Positions 8,831-18,847 of a stretch of DNA of 64,000 bases are shown piece by piece (the first letter of the stretch is position 1; each line of letters opens with the position of its first letter). This DNA is from Phymatolithon calcareum (lineage: Eukaryota > Rhodophyta > Florideophyceae > Hapalidiales), in the NCBI GenBank assembly GCA_977006965.1, contig OZ345371.1:1116001-1180000 (forward strand), read 5' to 3'. The notes under the pieces are model-generated. The model had not been told where the DNA came from and made no database searches. It saw only the letters and a program-made list of their open reading frames with translations. Both the position numbers and the translations under genes were made by a program.

Positions 8831-9445
8831 TTAATCCTCCGGGTACGCAAATTCAACTTCTCCATACTGCCACAGAGACCTCCTCATGGCGCAATTGTGC
8901 AACACATGTATAAAGCGCGTCGAGTATCGAACATTATTACCGCATCTGAAACACGTCCACCGATTGCCCTTTCTTCGCTTTGGGTCTTCACAATGCTGCA
9001 ACTCCTCCTCTGTACAGACTTCTTTCAGCCGTTTACGAGTCTTATTCTGCGCCTTGCGACATTTGGTAGTCCTGACGTGCGCACGAAGATGACTGGCTTG
9101 CATGAAAAAGCCTCGCTGAGGTTTCCAACGGCAATGGAAACAGACGCGGGCACGCAGCGGTAATCCTGCAGCTCGCCTCGTGATGGAAACCTTACCTGCA
9201 CAGCCTGGACCACATGGACACGGGATTGATATCGAACAATTTGAAGAAGATGCACTATCGCAACTTTGTGACGAATGCGCTTGGTCGGCCGCATAATAAT
9301 CATGTCTTGAACATGTACACGGTTCCTTTCTGTTTGACCTCAAAAGCAAAGCAATTGTGAGCATGAAGAGAATCACCACGAAAACGCTTGCGGTTGAGTC
9401 TTTCTGCAGGAGTTCATGAGCAATGGGGCACCACATTGCAGGCAC
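8831..9445 (-). CDS. Hypothetical protein with two BED/C2H2-like zinc fingers
   Basis: A 204-residue frame. Residues about 19-36 form a hydrophobic segment (VFVVILFMLTIALLL) that could be a membrane anchor. A Cys-rich stretch follows (CPCGPGC). Two finger-like blocks come next: CFHC...ASHLRAHVRTTKC and CFRC...RFIHVLHNC, each with the C-x2-C ... H-x3-4-H/C pattern typical of BED or C2H2 fingers, separated by a basic, Glu-rich linker. I do not recognise the family. It could be a real gene or the N-terminal piece of a hAT-type transposase, since BED fingers are common there. The start codon is uncertain and no neighbour supports a role. Confidence 0.4.
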   Translation of the reverse strand: MPAMWCPIAHELLQKDSTASVFVVILFMLTIALLLRSNRKEPCTCSRHDYYAADQAHSSQSCDSASSSNCSISIPCPCGPGCAGKVSITRRAAGLPLRARVCFHCRWKPQRGFFMQASHLRAHVRTTKCRKAQNKTRKRLKEVCTEEELQHCEDPKRRKGNRWTCFRCGNNVRYSTRFIHVLHNCAMRRSLWQYGEVEFAYPED

Positions 9446-9746
9446 AGTTCTTCCCCCGTGTTGCGTGCTTCGTTCTGTACCTCACCGTGATGTTCTAGCG
9501 AATAACAAGCTGTATTAATGGGGAGATGAAAGAAGACCAGGCCTGAGAATGAATCTATTCCGAAAATGCTACCCAGCTGTCGCCGGAAATCGAACCTAGG
9601 TACTGCGCGCACTACAACCCAGTGAGGAGTATTGCTCACATCTGCGAATAATTGACAGCAAAGCATCTACTAGTCTTTTGCTAATTAAAAGTTTACAATG
9701 AGGGCCTTCAACTCAACAAATCCTCATTTTCTATTTAACACCGACA
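9446..9746. other. Intergenic, no gene seen
   Basis: No supported gene. On the minus strand around 9580-9600 there is a tRNA B-box-like GGTTCGATTTCC, but no full cloverleaf forms around it. Confidence 0.4.
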
Positions 9747-9784
9747 TCGCGAGAGATCACACCTTAAGGTGTGATCTCTCGCGA
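9747..9784. repeat. Perfect 38-nt palindrome without spacer
   Basis: TCGCGAGAGATCACACCTT at 9747-9765 is followed at once by its exact reverse complement (9766-9784). A second, nearly perfect palindrome starts 11 bases later. Confidence 0.9.
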
Positions 9785-9794
9785 AGTAGGTGCT

Positions 9795-9835
9795 CAGAAG
9801 TTCCTCGCGCGAAATTTCGAGCGAGGAACTTTCTG
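9795..9835. repeat. Near-perfect palindrome centred on CGAAATTTCG
   Basis: CAGAAGTTCCTCGC (9795-9808) pairs with GCGAGGAACTTTCTG (9821-9835) with one extra T in the right arm; the centre contains the self-complementary CGAAATTTCG. Confidence 0.8.
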
Positions 9836-10004
9836 AAGCCATATACCATTGTTTAAGGAAAAGCATAAAAATATAACACGCGAATCCTCATCTGCTGCGT
9901 ATTGACCTGCGTGAGTCTTGCGGTAAGAAAAAATTGTTTAGGATAATGAGAGGCTTGAAGTCCGCCAAATACGGCAAAGTTGAGTATGATCAGTATTATT
10001 TTGC

Positions 10005-10502
10005 TTGGAAGAGTGGGAGAAGCCGAGAGGGAACATTGCTTGTGGGTTGGAATGGATTGGAAGGACTAATGAGTACAGATATGGAGAGTGGTGTCCGCCG
10101 CAGACAAGCATTTCGGTCTCTGGTTATAGGTACTCTTGCATAGGCCAGCCGTGGCGCTGTCAATTTTCCGTTGCACGTGCTCGAAAAGCTCCTCTCCATC
10201 TTCGTCAGGGTACTGCATACCACCAAGGAGCCGGAGCATCTGAGGACACTGCTTCTGAAGTTTTAGAGAACTCAGAATTGGGAAAGAGACTGGGCTCAAA
10301 ATTGTCTCAAAACACAATATCAGAAGGGTTGAGACAAGATAAAAACGTACATACAACAGCCGGGTCACGCTATGCTGAGTCTGACGAGAAACTCGGCGTG
10401 CCAATGGAGGTGGAATGTCGACATTGCACTATGATTTTTGCGCACAAGTTCGCAAGAACCAGCACCTTGAATCATGTGAGGATTCGTGAAGGAAATAGCT
10501 GA
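10005..10502 (+). CDS. Hypothetical frame with one zinc-finger-like C-terminus
   Basis: A 165-residue frame whose last 30 residues, CRHCTMIFAHKFARTSTLNH, resemble a BED finger (C-x2-C ... L..H). The middle of the frame is the 137-bp repeat described separately, so the frame is probably a composite of transposon-derived pieces and not one protein. No other domain is visible. Confidence 0.25.
   Translation: MEEWEKPRGNIACGLEWIGRTNEYRYGEWCPPQTSISVSGYRYSCIGQPWRCQFSVARARKAPLHLRQGTAYHQGAGASEDTASEVLENSELGKRLGSKLSQNTISEGLRQDKNVHTTAGSRYAESDEKLGVPMEVECRHCTMIFAHKFARTSTLNHVRIREGNS
10111..10247. repeat. 137-bp dispersed repeat, copy 1
   Basis: Aligns over its whole length, without net gaps, with 38521-38657; shared words include TTCGGTCTCTGGT, GGCGCTGTCAA, GCACGTGC and AAAAGCTCCTCTC. 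The minus strand reads GEELFEHVQRKIDSATAGL in one frame. The parent gene or element is not recognised. Confidence 0.7.
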
Positions 10503-11994
10503 CTTGGTGTCAAGGGAAATCCGTAAACGATTAGAAATGCTTCACACTCGTGCCATCCACGCATAACCAGCAGGAAGCGACTCAATGGTGGAAGATATTG
10601 ATGTATCTCGGGTTTATATGTCTCCTTTTGACCGCGGTTGGGGGAGAAGAAGTGAGTCCAAGGGTTCAACCGGCACAAAGTATATTGAAAAGTATCTGGA
10701 AAATACTGAGAAAAGTATTGGAGGGAGGATCAGCATGCTCAAATAAATACACAAGAAGTAATCGTATCTTTCTTCAGAGACAGAGTCCGATTAGCTCTTA
10801 TTGCAATTGGATATCCTATGGATGCGCTACTCTCGAGCAATGTGCCCATTTCAGCAGACGGACTTACGACAGGGGCTTCATATTTCTCGTCCGGAGCACA
10901 TTTCTCTCGTAGGAATACTTCTATATTCGGATAGAATGCTGGATAACAGAATGAATTGTCCCCTCAAAAATAAAATCCAAGAAAAATCCATGGAAACGCA
11001 GATAATCCTGACTGCGTGGTCTGCAACTCATTCCCTGAAACAAGGTTCTGTAATGAAATCGTCATTTTTACTCGTTTTCGAAAGGCTTCTACACTTATAA
11101 ACAATTTTTTATAATAAATAGAGGAGGGCAGGTCGAGAGCCTTTGATTCATGTTCTTTCCGTATTTTTCCGCAAAGAAGAAAAGGAAGATTTCGCATAGA
11201 GAAATACTATTTCTCTATGCGAAATCTTCCTCAAAATCGAAGAAAAAAGGTGTCGTCTCTGACGAAGTCGGTGTTAAATTTGGATTTCGGATAGAAATGA
11301 ATATCTCGAGAAGAGTTGGGATCAGGATGTCTCAACTTCAACTTGTTGCTTGAAACGCCCCTCACCCCCATGCGTTGTGCTATGAATAGATTATTGCCCC
11401 ATTGCACGTGGAAAGAGAATTGTAATAAGACACATGATCATTTTTTAAGCTTCACTGGGAAGACCGCGAATGCATACGTTGCTTGTCAAACAAATGTTGC
11501 AGGCCGAAAATAGAATCACCAAGGCTAGCGGAAATGGAGGCTGTATATGACGGACATTGTACCCATAGTGTGTTCTGAAGCTATCACTGGAAACATGAAA
11601 TAAATCGATCGTCTTCTCCGGCAGTGGAGTGACGATACTTTACTTGACGGGGGAGACTATTTCTCAGATTGGATGACGAAGTCGGTATGATAACATGCTG
11701 CTCTCCCCAGTTTGAGGTGCTTGCCGTGCGATCTGTCGTGGCCATTGCAACCAGCGACATCCATTGCGTGATCAATCGAGATGAGAGACCTCCTCGCGCC
11801 CCCTTGGTTTTATTGCCAGTGCTAAGTTGACGAACCCGTTGATAACACCCTGGAAATTTAGCAAGGTGGCGACTTTTGGTAACCCGTTCAATGTCGTGTC
11901 GCCCGTGAATTCACCGGGATTCTTTCGTGTCATTATTACCTCAGTCGCACCTCTCTATCTGCGATGAGAGTTTCGCGAGCGCTGTTTCGAAATA
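10503..11994. other. Intergenic, no gene seen
   Basis: AT-rich, with no supported coding region. It holds the 49-nt palindrome at 11183-11231. Confidence 0.5.
11183..11231. repeat. Perfect palindrome, 24-bp arms, 1-nt spacer
   Basis: The 24 bases from 11183 (AGGAAGATTTCGCATAG...) are followed by one C and then by their exact reverse complement to 11231. This is the longest perfect loop-free palindrome in the window. Confidence 0.92.
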
Positions 11995-12054
11995 GTGGTG
12001 CCTGCAAATCAGGACAATGATGGCCGCGTCAGGAAGCTCGTTGCAACCCTGAAA

Positions 12055-13236
12055 ATGCCGCGGTCCATGTTCGTTGCCCATCTTGTATGCGGTCTTATTC
12101 TCTTCGCTACCGCCAACGATGAATTCGTATCGATGGGCACTGTTTCCATCGATCCCATCAGCAAAGATGGCAAGCCGACCTATATGCTGAGCAATGTGCA
12201 CGAATGGGAAGGATTGGACCATCAATTGACGTCTGTGGTGACGTTGCTATCCCTCGCCAAGAACACAAGCTGTATTGCGGTGATACCTCCGCTGGCGGTC
12301 GCCAGTAAGGTGGGCCATGGCAAGCAGTCGCTAATTGGAGATTATTTCGATGTCGATGAAATGCGCAAATCGCAGAAACTGCTCACCTTCCGCGAATTCA
12401 TGATCTCCCCAGCATATACTGCTCTTGCCGCCGCAACTCCGGGAACTATTCCTTTCCCGAAGAATTCACAGGAGGAGTTTGAGGAACAGTTGAGTGTGCT
12501 CGGCACGTTGGACGAGAGCTATGTCAGTTTCAAGATGCCCCACGAGGACATTGAGAACACTAACCAATATTGCGACGGCTTTCCGGGCACTGCATTCGAC
12601 ACCGGTACTCACCGCTTCATTTTCCTGGACCGTGTTCATTTTTACCATTTCTGTACAGAGCATTACATGCCATATTGGTATAACGTCCGTGTGCATCTCG
12701 TCCCCCGCAAACCGTACTTTGACGCCGTCCGACGCTTCAAGCGTTCGCTCAAACGCCCGCTCACTGTCGTGCATATTCGTGACCTCATGGACCTTCACCG
12801 CGTCCCGAAGGATGACGAAGTTGAACGATATGCACGGCAAATCGCCGATGCGCTGCGGAAGCATAACGCGCTTAAGGGCACCCTGTATCTGGCGTACCCG
12901 CAAGCTGGAGTGAGTGTGAAGCGTGTCGCGAATTTGCTGCGCGGCGAACTTGATAATGTTCGCACTTGCGAGCATTTGTATGGGTGTGGAAAGGATGTAC
13001 CGGAAGCGATTTTCAATCCGCGCTTGGCTGTAGTTGAGCATCAGACCATGTTCAGGTCGCTCTACGGCAAGGACCTTGTGGAATGGTCTTTGAGCCTGAA
13101 TGCAGATTACTTCATTGGCAACATACACTCACCTTATTCAAGGAACGTCGCGCTTTACCGAAAACTGAATGGAAAGTCCTACTCTATTGTCAAAGGGTTT
13201 GGTGAGATGAGAAAGATTTGGAAGTGGCACCTTTGA
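12055..13236 (+). CDS. Secretory O-fucosyltransferase-like glycosyltransferase
   Basis: Encodes 393 residues from the ATG at 12055, chosen because it starts a clear signal peptide or anchor (MPRSMFVAHLVCGLILFATA); an in-frame ATG at 11995 would bury that segment. The features fit the GDP-fucose O-fucosyltransferase superfamily (plant O-FucT/POFUT): an early NVHEWEGLDHQL..V segment, a central VVHIRDLMDLHR resembling the H-x-R-x-x-D/N GDP-fucose-binding motif, and near the C-terminus ADYFIGNIHSPYSRNVAL, the usual D.F.G...S.FS.......R block. The predicted reaction is transfer of fucose from GDP-fucose to a protein or glycan in the ER or Golgi; the acceptor is unknown. It is convergent with the PDI-like gene on the other strand, with about 300 bp between stop codons. 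The superfamily is well supported; the exact specificity is not. Confidence 0.72.
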   Translation: MPRSMFVAHLVCGLILFATANDEFVSMGTVSIDPISKDGKPTYMLSNVHEWEGLDHQLTSVVTLLSLAKNTSCIAVIPPLAVASKVGHGKQSLIGDYFDVDEMRKSQKLLTFREFMISPAYTALAAATPGTIPFPKNSQEEFEEQLSVLGTLDESYVSFKMPHEDIENTNQYCDGFPGTAFDTGTHRFIFLDRVHFYHFCTEHYMPYWYNVRVHLVPRKPYFDAVRRFKRSLKRPLTVVHIRDLMDLHRVPKDDEVERYARQIADALRKHNALKGTLYLAYPQAGVSVKRVANLLRGELDNVRTCEHLYGCGKDVPEAIFNPRLAVVEHQTMFRSLYGKDLVEWSLSLNADYFIGNIHSPYSRNVALYRKLNGKSYSIVKGFGEMRKIWKWHL

Positions 13237-13539
13237 GATCGGAAATCATTATTTTTCTGGGTGCGATTGAGGAGACTGGTTTACCCGGATTTTTTGCGAG
13301 AGAAGATATACTACATCTTTTTTCGATTTTGAAGCGGAGAATTGTCATCACGATTTTTTGGGCCCGCTAGCAAGTTCTTATGTTGAGGTGCTATAAAGAG
13401 ATGGACTCTGTGCTTTATTAGTTCCTTATCACTGCAGTAAGCTTGCCTTGCCAAAGCCAAATTCGTGAAGCACATTGGGTGATGAATGTTGTGGCACCGT
13501 AGGGGGTAATGGCATGACCATCCAAGAATGGGGTGCAAA

Positions 13540-14769
13540 TTAGAGTTCCGTCTTTGCTTCAATTTCAACTCCGGGATCTGCGTTCGATGCCGTCTCCTCT
13601 CGTCCAATATTTTCCGCATCCGCCTCAGTAGCGTTCAGCGCCCATTCCTCGTGTACAACATTAGTATCATCCTCTGTCACGTCCTCTTCGTTCCCATCCC
13701 ACGGGGTGATCTTGCCTTCTTTGACCATCTTTTGGTACTCTTCATCAGTGAGCGTTACGATATCATCAGATGCCGAGGACGGGTTATTCGGGTCGACTCC
13801 CATCTCAAGCATCATCTGGTCCGACACAAAGTTGATAATCGCATCGGTATCTTCGCATCCCTCGCCGCACGAGTTAGGTTTCTTACATTCGTACCCTTCC
13901 TTCTTCGACTGTTCTGTGTTGCATCGCGGAAAATATAACACCTTAGGCGTATCATCGATACCGTAGCGCTTTGCAATTTTCGCATTATCGCCGTTCTCAA
14001 TGTTCATCATTGCAAGAGAAACATGATCGGACGGCATAAATGCGCTCGCGGCCTGGCGCCATTGGATAAGAAACTCGCGCTGCATTGGGTCGTCACGCGT
14101 GTAAAAGTATACCACAAGGCTTTCCGTCTCGTTTTTGATGACAATCTCGTCAAAATCATTGCTGTTAAGAACAATCGGGTCACGAATCGTGATGCCAGCT
14201 TCGTCGGCACCATGGATGGGATCGAGACCTTCCGGGTGCGGAGTGGGAGTGGCGGCAACTTCCAGACGCTTGCGCGGCATCTTTCCCTTATTATAAGGAA
14301 CCTTTTTGCGCCAATTGAGAAACTTTTGCCTTGCCTCAATGTTCACCAGCTCGGTCTGAGTTTCATTATTCACAAACTCTGCCATAAGCTCAGCCCAGCG
14401 GTAGTCTGTGAACTCTTCCGGCTCCTTCTTCTCCTTGAAACTGAACCCGGCTGGGGTATACAATATGGTTGGAAAACTATGCACATGAAACTTGGACATA
14501 ATACCAGGCTCTTCGTCCCCATCGATACGTGCAACGGTGAGGTTCGGGTTGTTCTTCACAGCCTTTGCAAGCACAGCGATTTCGGGTTGAATCTCCTTAC
14601 AATGCGCGCACCAATTGACTGTGAAGAAGAGAAGTGCCGGGGTAGGACCGATGACGGAGGACAGATCGTCGTACGACAATCGATCAATGAACTTGGCCTT
14701 CACGGAAAATGAAAGTGCGAGCACCAGTGCGGCGAATAGCGCGGGACGCATTGCGGAGCGGGGTTGCAT
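13540..14769 (-). CDS. Secretory thioredoxin-domain (PDI-like) protein
   Basis: 409 residues. The N-terminus is a signal peptide (ALFAALVLALSFSVKA, residues 10-25). Residues about 30-130 form a thioredoxin domain with the redox motif WCAHC (Cys54, Cys57) and the cis-proline HSFPT segment. A second thioredoxin-like domain without a CxxC motif is likely at about 200-310 (VVYFYTRDDP, MMNIENGDNAKIAKRYGIDDTPKVLYF), as in PDI b-type domains. It is followed by a Cys-rich insert (five Cys between about residues 305 and 330) and an acidic tail. The last four residues are KTEL, close to but not a standard KDEL retrieval signal. The likely place is the ER lumen and the likely role thiol-disulfide exchange in secretory proteins. 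A second Met at residue 7 could be the true start. Confidence 0.8.
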   Translation of the reverse strand: MQPRSAMRPALFAALVLALSFSVKAKFIDRLSYDDLSSVIGPTPALLFFTVNWCAHCKEIQPEIAVLAKAVKNNPNLTVARIDGDEEPGIMSKFHVHSFPTILYTPAGFSFKEKKEPEEFTDYRWAELMAEFVNNETQTELVNIEARQKFLNWRKKVPYNKGKMPRKRLEVAATPTPHPEGLDPIHGADEAGITIRDPIVLNSNDFDEIVIKNETESLVVYFYTRDDPMQREFLIQWRQAASAFMPSDHVSLAMMNIENGDNAKIAKRYGIDDTPKVLYFPRCNTEQSKKEGYECKKPNSCGEGCEDTDAIINFVSDQMMLEMGVDPNNPSSASDDIVTLTDEEYQKMVKEGKITPWDGNEEDVTEDDTNVVHEEWALNATEADAENIGREETASNADPGVEIEAKTEL

Positions 14770-16443
14770 GGCGGGGAATTGAAGTGAGTACCAGACGACG
14801 CACTGACAGGATTAAGCGGAATCGCGGGCAATGGGTGATGGGCTGTGGTGGTGCCGAACAGAAACGGGGCGGATCAGAGAAGTAGGTCTTAGAAATGTTG
14901 ATTGAGAGTAAAATCTCGACTGTTTGAGTTGCTTGCCAATAACGGGAATCTGCCATGTTTGTGCCAGCAATGTCTTCATGAAATATACAAAATTTATATG
15001 TGGTATGATATTTATGACGTATGGCCTGCCAATGGATATGATTGGAGCAGAGTTCAATCTGATCTGATCTACCCATCGCTGGTTTCAGGATTGAACGAGG
15101 TATCATATTCGCGGAATGGCGCAGCTATTCAGTTATTAGAGGTATCAAACTTCGATACGTAGCGTAAAAGGAAAATCTTCCAGCGACTCCAGTGCAGCTC
15201 TTTTGAAATGCAGATTGCACTAGCTCTTAGAAAAAATTGGGTGAGCCTTAGAGCATCAAACAGCGATCAAGGACCGAATACCCGTCGACCGGGCTGATTA
15301 CACGAGTCGGTCCGAACTATCACTATCTATTCCACTCAAATTTTCGCCCGCAATGAGCTCTGTTTTGTTTCTATCGCTTGCTTAGCTCGAGTCGTCGAGC
15401 TATGTGGGTGCTCTACGATGACAGAGACCATTTCGTACGGCAGATATTTATGCAACTGTTGAGTTCAGGATATGCCTCCATCATATACTACTTCATCTTT
15501 CCAAAAAAGGAACTGATCACAAACTTTGTCTCTACAGACTTCACTTGTCCGATCCTTCATTGATCGTGCTTGCAACAGAAGTCGCTACAGACTTGGTCAT
15601 GAATCATATCCCATAATTCTCTTCTAACCTCGACTTGCAGATTTACTTTAGCTTTGTGGCGGATTGATTCCAAAACCAATTTTTTACGGCTTTCCGGTCC
15701 CTTAATCTCAAAAAGAATCTCAAGTTGACAGTATTACCAGGGGAACATTCCCCTGGTATTACACACTAATTTTTTATCTCTCGAAAATTATTCTGTTTGC
15801 CCAATCCCTGACATTGGACCTACAATACTAATGCCAATTACAACAGCCGCCTATCGTGCGCGACCGTTCTTCCGCTTTGACACCATTTTCAACGTCATGT
15901 TGCTCGCTGTTTCTTGGCTCCTCGCTGTCTTTGCCATATTCGTTCAATTCTATTGAACGCCTCTGCGGCTTTTCGGAGGAACCTGCTCTTCAGAAACACA
16001 TTCACATTCGACATTCAGAATGCTGATATCCGTTTTCTTGTACCTTCGTACTTTAGCGTCCTTCACCAAGACTTGATCTGCACAGCTGTATCCCACTGAA
16101 TAGAGCGAGACTCTAAATTACCACAATGTGAAGTTTCACATGCCACGACAATCCTTTTTCAGTACACCTAGTCTAACGTAGAGCAAGCGCCTTGAGGAAC
16201 TGAGTCGTGGACACAGTCCAACGAGCATGGTACGCTCAAAGACTGATTCAGTGGCCCTTCAAGGAGGATCCACGAAATATTACAGAAAGAAACTGGTCGG
16301 CTGTTTGTGCCGTGCAATGATGCGTTGTGAAATCAGAGTAAAGCATTTATACCTAATTCAAAGGGTAAAAGTACAGTGTAAAAACAAAATGATTGATTCC
16401 TGAAACAAGAGCAGGAGCAATCAGGCCAGAAGACAGCACAAAC
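14770..16443. other. Intergenic upstream of the intact PRp gene
   Basis: No gene seen. It holds a 24-nt hairpin with 11-bp arms (TACCAGGGGAA / TTCCCCTGGTA) at 15735-15758. Confidence 0.5.
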
Positions 16444-17265
16444 ATGCGGATATTCGTTTTTCTTCTCGTGTCCGCTGTAATTTGCCTTGCTTCCGTTCCA
16501 GAACAAGATTTGGAATCATGTGCTGCTGTGTCTCAAATGACCCCTGAAGAGATTCAAAGGGAGCTTTCACACTATGTTCAGAAATTCGGCTTTGTCCGTC
16601 CGCAACGCTCCACTATCGACCCTGATCGCGAGTGGAAAAACGGGGTGCCGAACTATGACCTGGCCGATCTGCTCTATTTCCAAGGGAAATCGAAGAATCA
16701 TCCAGTTGGGTCTCTCGAGAGCGTCGTGGAAAATTTGGTGAAGCAATGGGAAATGGAAGCTACTCATTTGAATTCCAAGCACTGGACCTTGGTGGACCAC
16801 GACAGTTACAAGATTTCATCTAACGGTGGCAGGATATTCAACGTGTCGGAGAACGGAAGGGTCGGAAACTATAATGCCCTTTTGAGCGACGTGGACAAGA
16901 GTTTATACGACAGCGATAAAGAGACGTGGACGTCGTCTCATACGCTGTTCGGAAATGCGTTCGTAGGGGGCTTTCCTTGGGAGATTCTTGAGGTCTTTAG
17001 TGGGCCTCCGAAAGCAGTGTGGAGTTGGAGACACTGGGGGACGTTTAATGGGGAGTACAGGGGGAAGAAGGGAGATGGGAAGGTGTACGAGATGTACGGA
17101 ATTGGGGTGGCGGCTTTGAATGCGAAAGGGAAAATTACAGACTTGGAAATTTATTACAAGCCGAACGAGTTTTTGAAGGCACTGGAGGGGAAACTGGATG
17201 CTGATGTAATGAAAAAGGGTGGCAGTATTGTCGGCAGTGGGTGTCCCTTTATCAATGCGTCCTAG
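16444..17265 (+). CDS. Secreted pathogen-related (PRp/SnoaL-like) protein
   Basis: Encodes 273 residues from the ATG at 16444, which starts a signal peptide (MRIFVFLLVSAVICLAS). An in-frame ATG at 16393 would place 17 polar residues before it and is less likely. The body matches plant pathogen-related proteins across its length: WKNGVPNYDLADLL, GSLESVVENLVK.WEME, GNYNALL, FPWEILEVFSGPP, the R-H-W-G box followed by GEYRGKKGDGKVYEMYGIGVA, and DLEIYYKPNEFL. These form an NTF2/SnoaL-like cone fold with a hydrophobic pocket; no catalytic role is established. The C-terminus GSGCPFI and an early Cys could pair in the secreted protein. This is the only intact member of a local family that also has a copia-disrupted copy (1249-7394) and a decayed copy (8170-8680). 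AATAAA follows at 17353-17358. Confidence 0.85.
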   Translation: MRIFVFLLVSAVICLASVPEQDLESCAAVSQMTPEEIQRELSHYVQKFGFVRPQRSTIDPDREWKNGVPNYDLADLLYFQGKSKNHPVGSLESVVENLVKQWEMEATHLNSKHWTLVDHDSYKISSNGGRIFNVSENGRVGNYNALLSDVDKSLYDSDKETWTSSHTLFGNAFVGGFPWEILEVFSGPPKAVWSWRHWGTFNGEYRGKKGDGKVYEMYGIGVAALNAKGKITDLEIYYKPNEFLKALEGKLDADVMKKGGSIVGSGCPFINAS

Positions 17266-17352
17266 ACGGTCTTTTGTACTGTAGAGAGAGGCATGTGCTG
17301 ATATTGGAGTTCCTTCTCAGTTGCGTTCTTGCTTATGGATGGGTTGACTACC

Positions 17353-17358
17353 AATAAA
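17353..17358 (+). terminator. AATAAA polyadenylation-type signal
   Basis: Lies 88 nt after the PRp stop codon; the disrupted paralogue has the same hexamer at 7481-7486, at the same distance from its stop. Confidence 0.45.
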
Positions 17359-17485
17359 ACATCTCGAGGCTTTACTGAGATTTAAGTAGTGTCTAACACT
17401 TCCCTTGTTCGAAGCAAAATGAAAAAGCCTATTCCACCTGACGCAAATTCCTTATTACTCTGACATTGCAATAAACTTTCAATTT

Positions 17486-18250
17486 TTAACACTCAATTTG
17501 GGAGTAAACCGGCACTTTTTTTGCATTTTTACACGGACCATGTTTTTTCTTTCTCTGCCGACATCATTTATTTTTTTCGGAAATGGTGGAGAGAACCCCT
17601 ACGACTACAGATCTGTAGCGCTCGAGCTACCTTCTTGCTTCGTTAGGAAGAGAGAGGCGATGTAAGTTTGCTCGTACATCGATTTTGTACTCGGAGTATT
17701 AGTGTATGTGTCATCGATAGGCGCTAAAAAAAACGCAGATTTTGGAAGCAAACTTACAAAAAAATGATATTATATTCATATCATAATATGTGTGCGGCGT
17801 TTCGAAGGGGTTTGGGAGGAGTCGAGCCAAATCAATTCGGTCATGCGCCGTTGCAGTGCACAGTCGTCTGCCTCAGGCGCTCTTACTGTAAATGCTCACA
17901 TGGTTAAGACACTTCTTGGCCAATGCAGAGCTTTAGTGCGGTCCGTCATTTAGCGCACAAACTGCCCCCGACCCGTCGCATGCTAGCATGCGCCGTTTTC
18001 TAATTTTTTGATAACTTTTGTCGTGACACATTCCCGCGAAAAATTGTGAACTGGTCATTTTTGCTGCCTCTTCCTGGCTTATTCACTCTCGCAATCGCTA
18101 AACCGAGGTTCATTTCGTCTTTTCCATTCCGTTCTCTACCATTACCGACAAAAAAATTCACTGCTAGCTTGCCATTTGCGAAAATCGGTACTTACAATAT
18201 TCCTGAAAACAGCGTTTTGGGTGCCGGTTTACTCCCAAATTGGGTGTTAA
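17486..18250. mobile_element. Non-coding TIR element, TTAA-flanked (MITE-like)
   Basis: 30-bp inverted ends at 17486-17515 and 18221-18250 match with one mismatch. Each outer edge is TTAA, followed inwards by CACTCAATTTGGG (left) or CACCCAATTTGGG (right). TTAA duplications are the hallmark of piggyBac-type transposons, so this may be a non-autonomous member; because TTAA is self-complementary, the inference is not decisive. The interior has no transposase frame; it carries a 16-bp perfect palindrome at 17977-17992 (CGCATGCTAGCATGCG). Confidence 0.7.
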
Positions 18251-18256
18251 TGGGCA

Positions 18257-18840
18257 TTGTTTTTGTAGACGCGAGAAAACACGAGCTGCTTTCACGTAAC
18301 TAACGAAAGTAAATGTGAGCTTGGACCCATAAATATTTAATAGTTCATCTAAAATTGAGCATTTTCAGCGCTCATATCACTTTCATTAAAACTCAGTTCT
18401 ATTGGCCAGATGATCTTCCAAACCCGGTCAACCTTCAACTTATAATACCTGATGCGGGAAAAATAAGTTGGAAGCTTAAATTCGATTGTTTATTTTGATG
18501 TGATGAGGATTTTATAAGTTGTAAATCACTACATTATTCCTCGGAGAGGAGAGAAATATAAGATAGATTTTCTCAAGAATTTGAGAAGGGGAAGAGGAAA
18601 AAATAAGTTTTTTCTCACTTACTTTTTGCGCAGAGGTAAGAACTAAATAAGTTAGTTTTTTCTAATATTTTGAAAACGTGAACGGAAAACGACAACAGTC
18701 TGGGCATGGACCGCTTTACCATCGTTTCGGTTCGTAGTGGTCCAGTGAAATAGTCATTTTTGTACTTTATGTGGGAGCTTCCATTGGCAACAAACTTGTA
18801 CTTTTCAAAACGGCGTGTTTTCTCGCGTCTACAAAAACAA
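18257..18840. repeat. 584-bp inverted-repeat element with perfect 27-bp ends
   Basis: The 27 bases at 18257-18283 (starting TTGTTTTTGTAGACGCG) are the exact reverse complement of 18814-18840. No target duplication is evident and the interior is AT-rich and non-coding. It begins 6 bp after the preceding TIR element and ends 7 bp before the next hairpin. Confidence 0.75.
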
Positions 18841-18847
18841 GTCGTAT

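Noticed and set aside
9560-9640. tRNA-like B box (GGTTCGATTTCC) on the minus strand
   Set aside because: No acceptor stem or full cloverleaf could be formed; at most a tRNA-derived SINE scrap, too weak to annotate.
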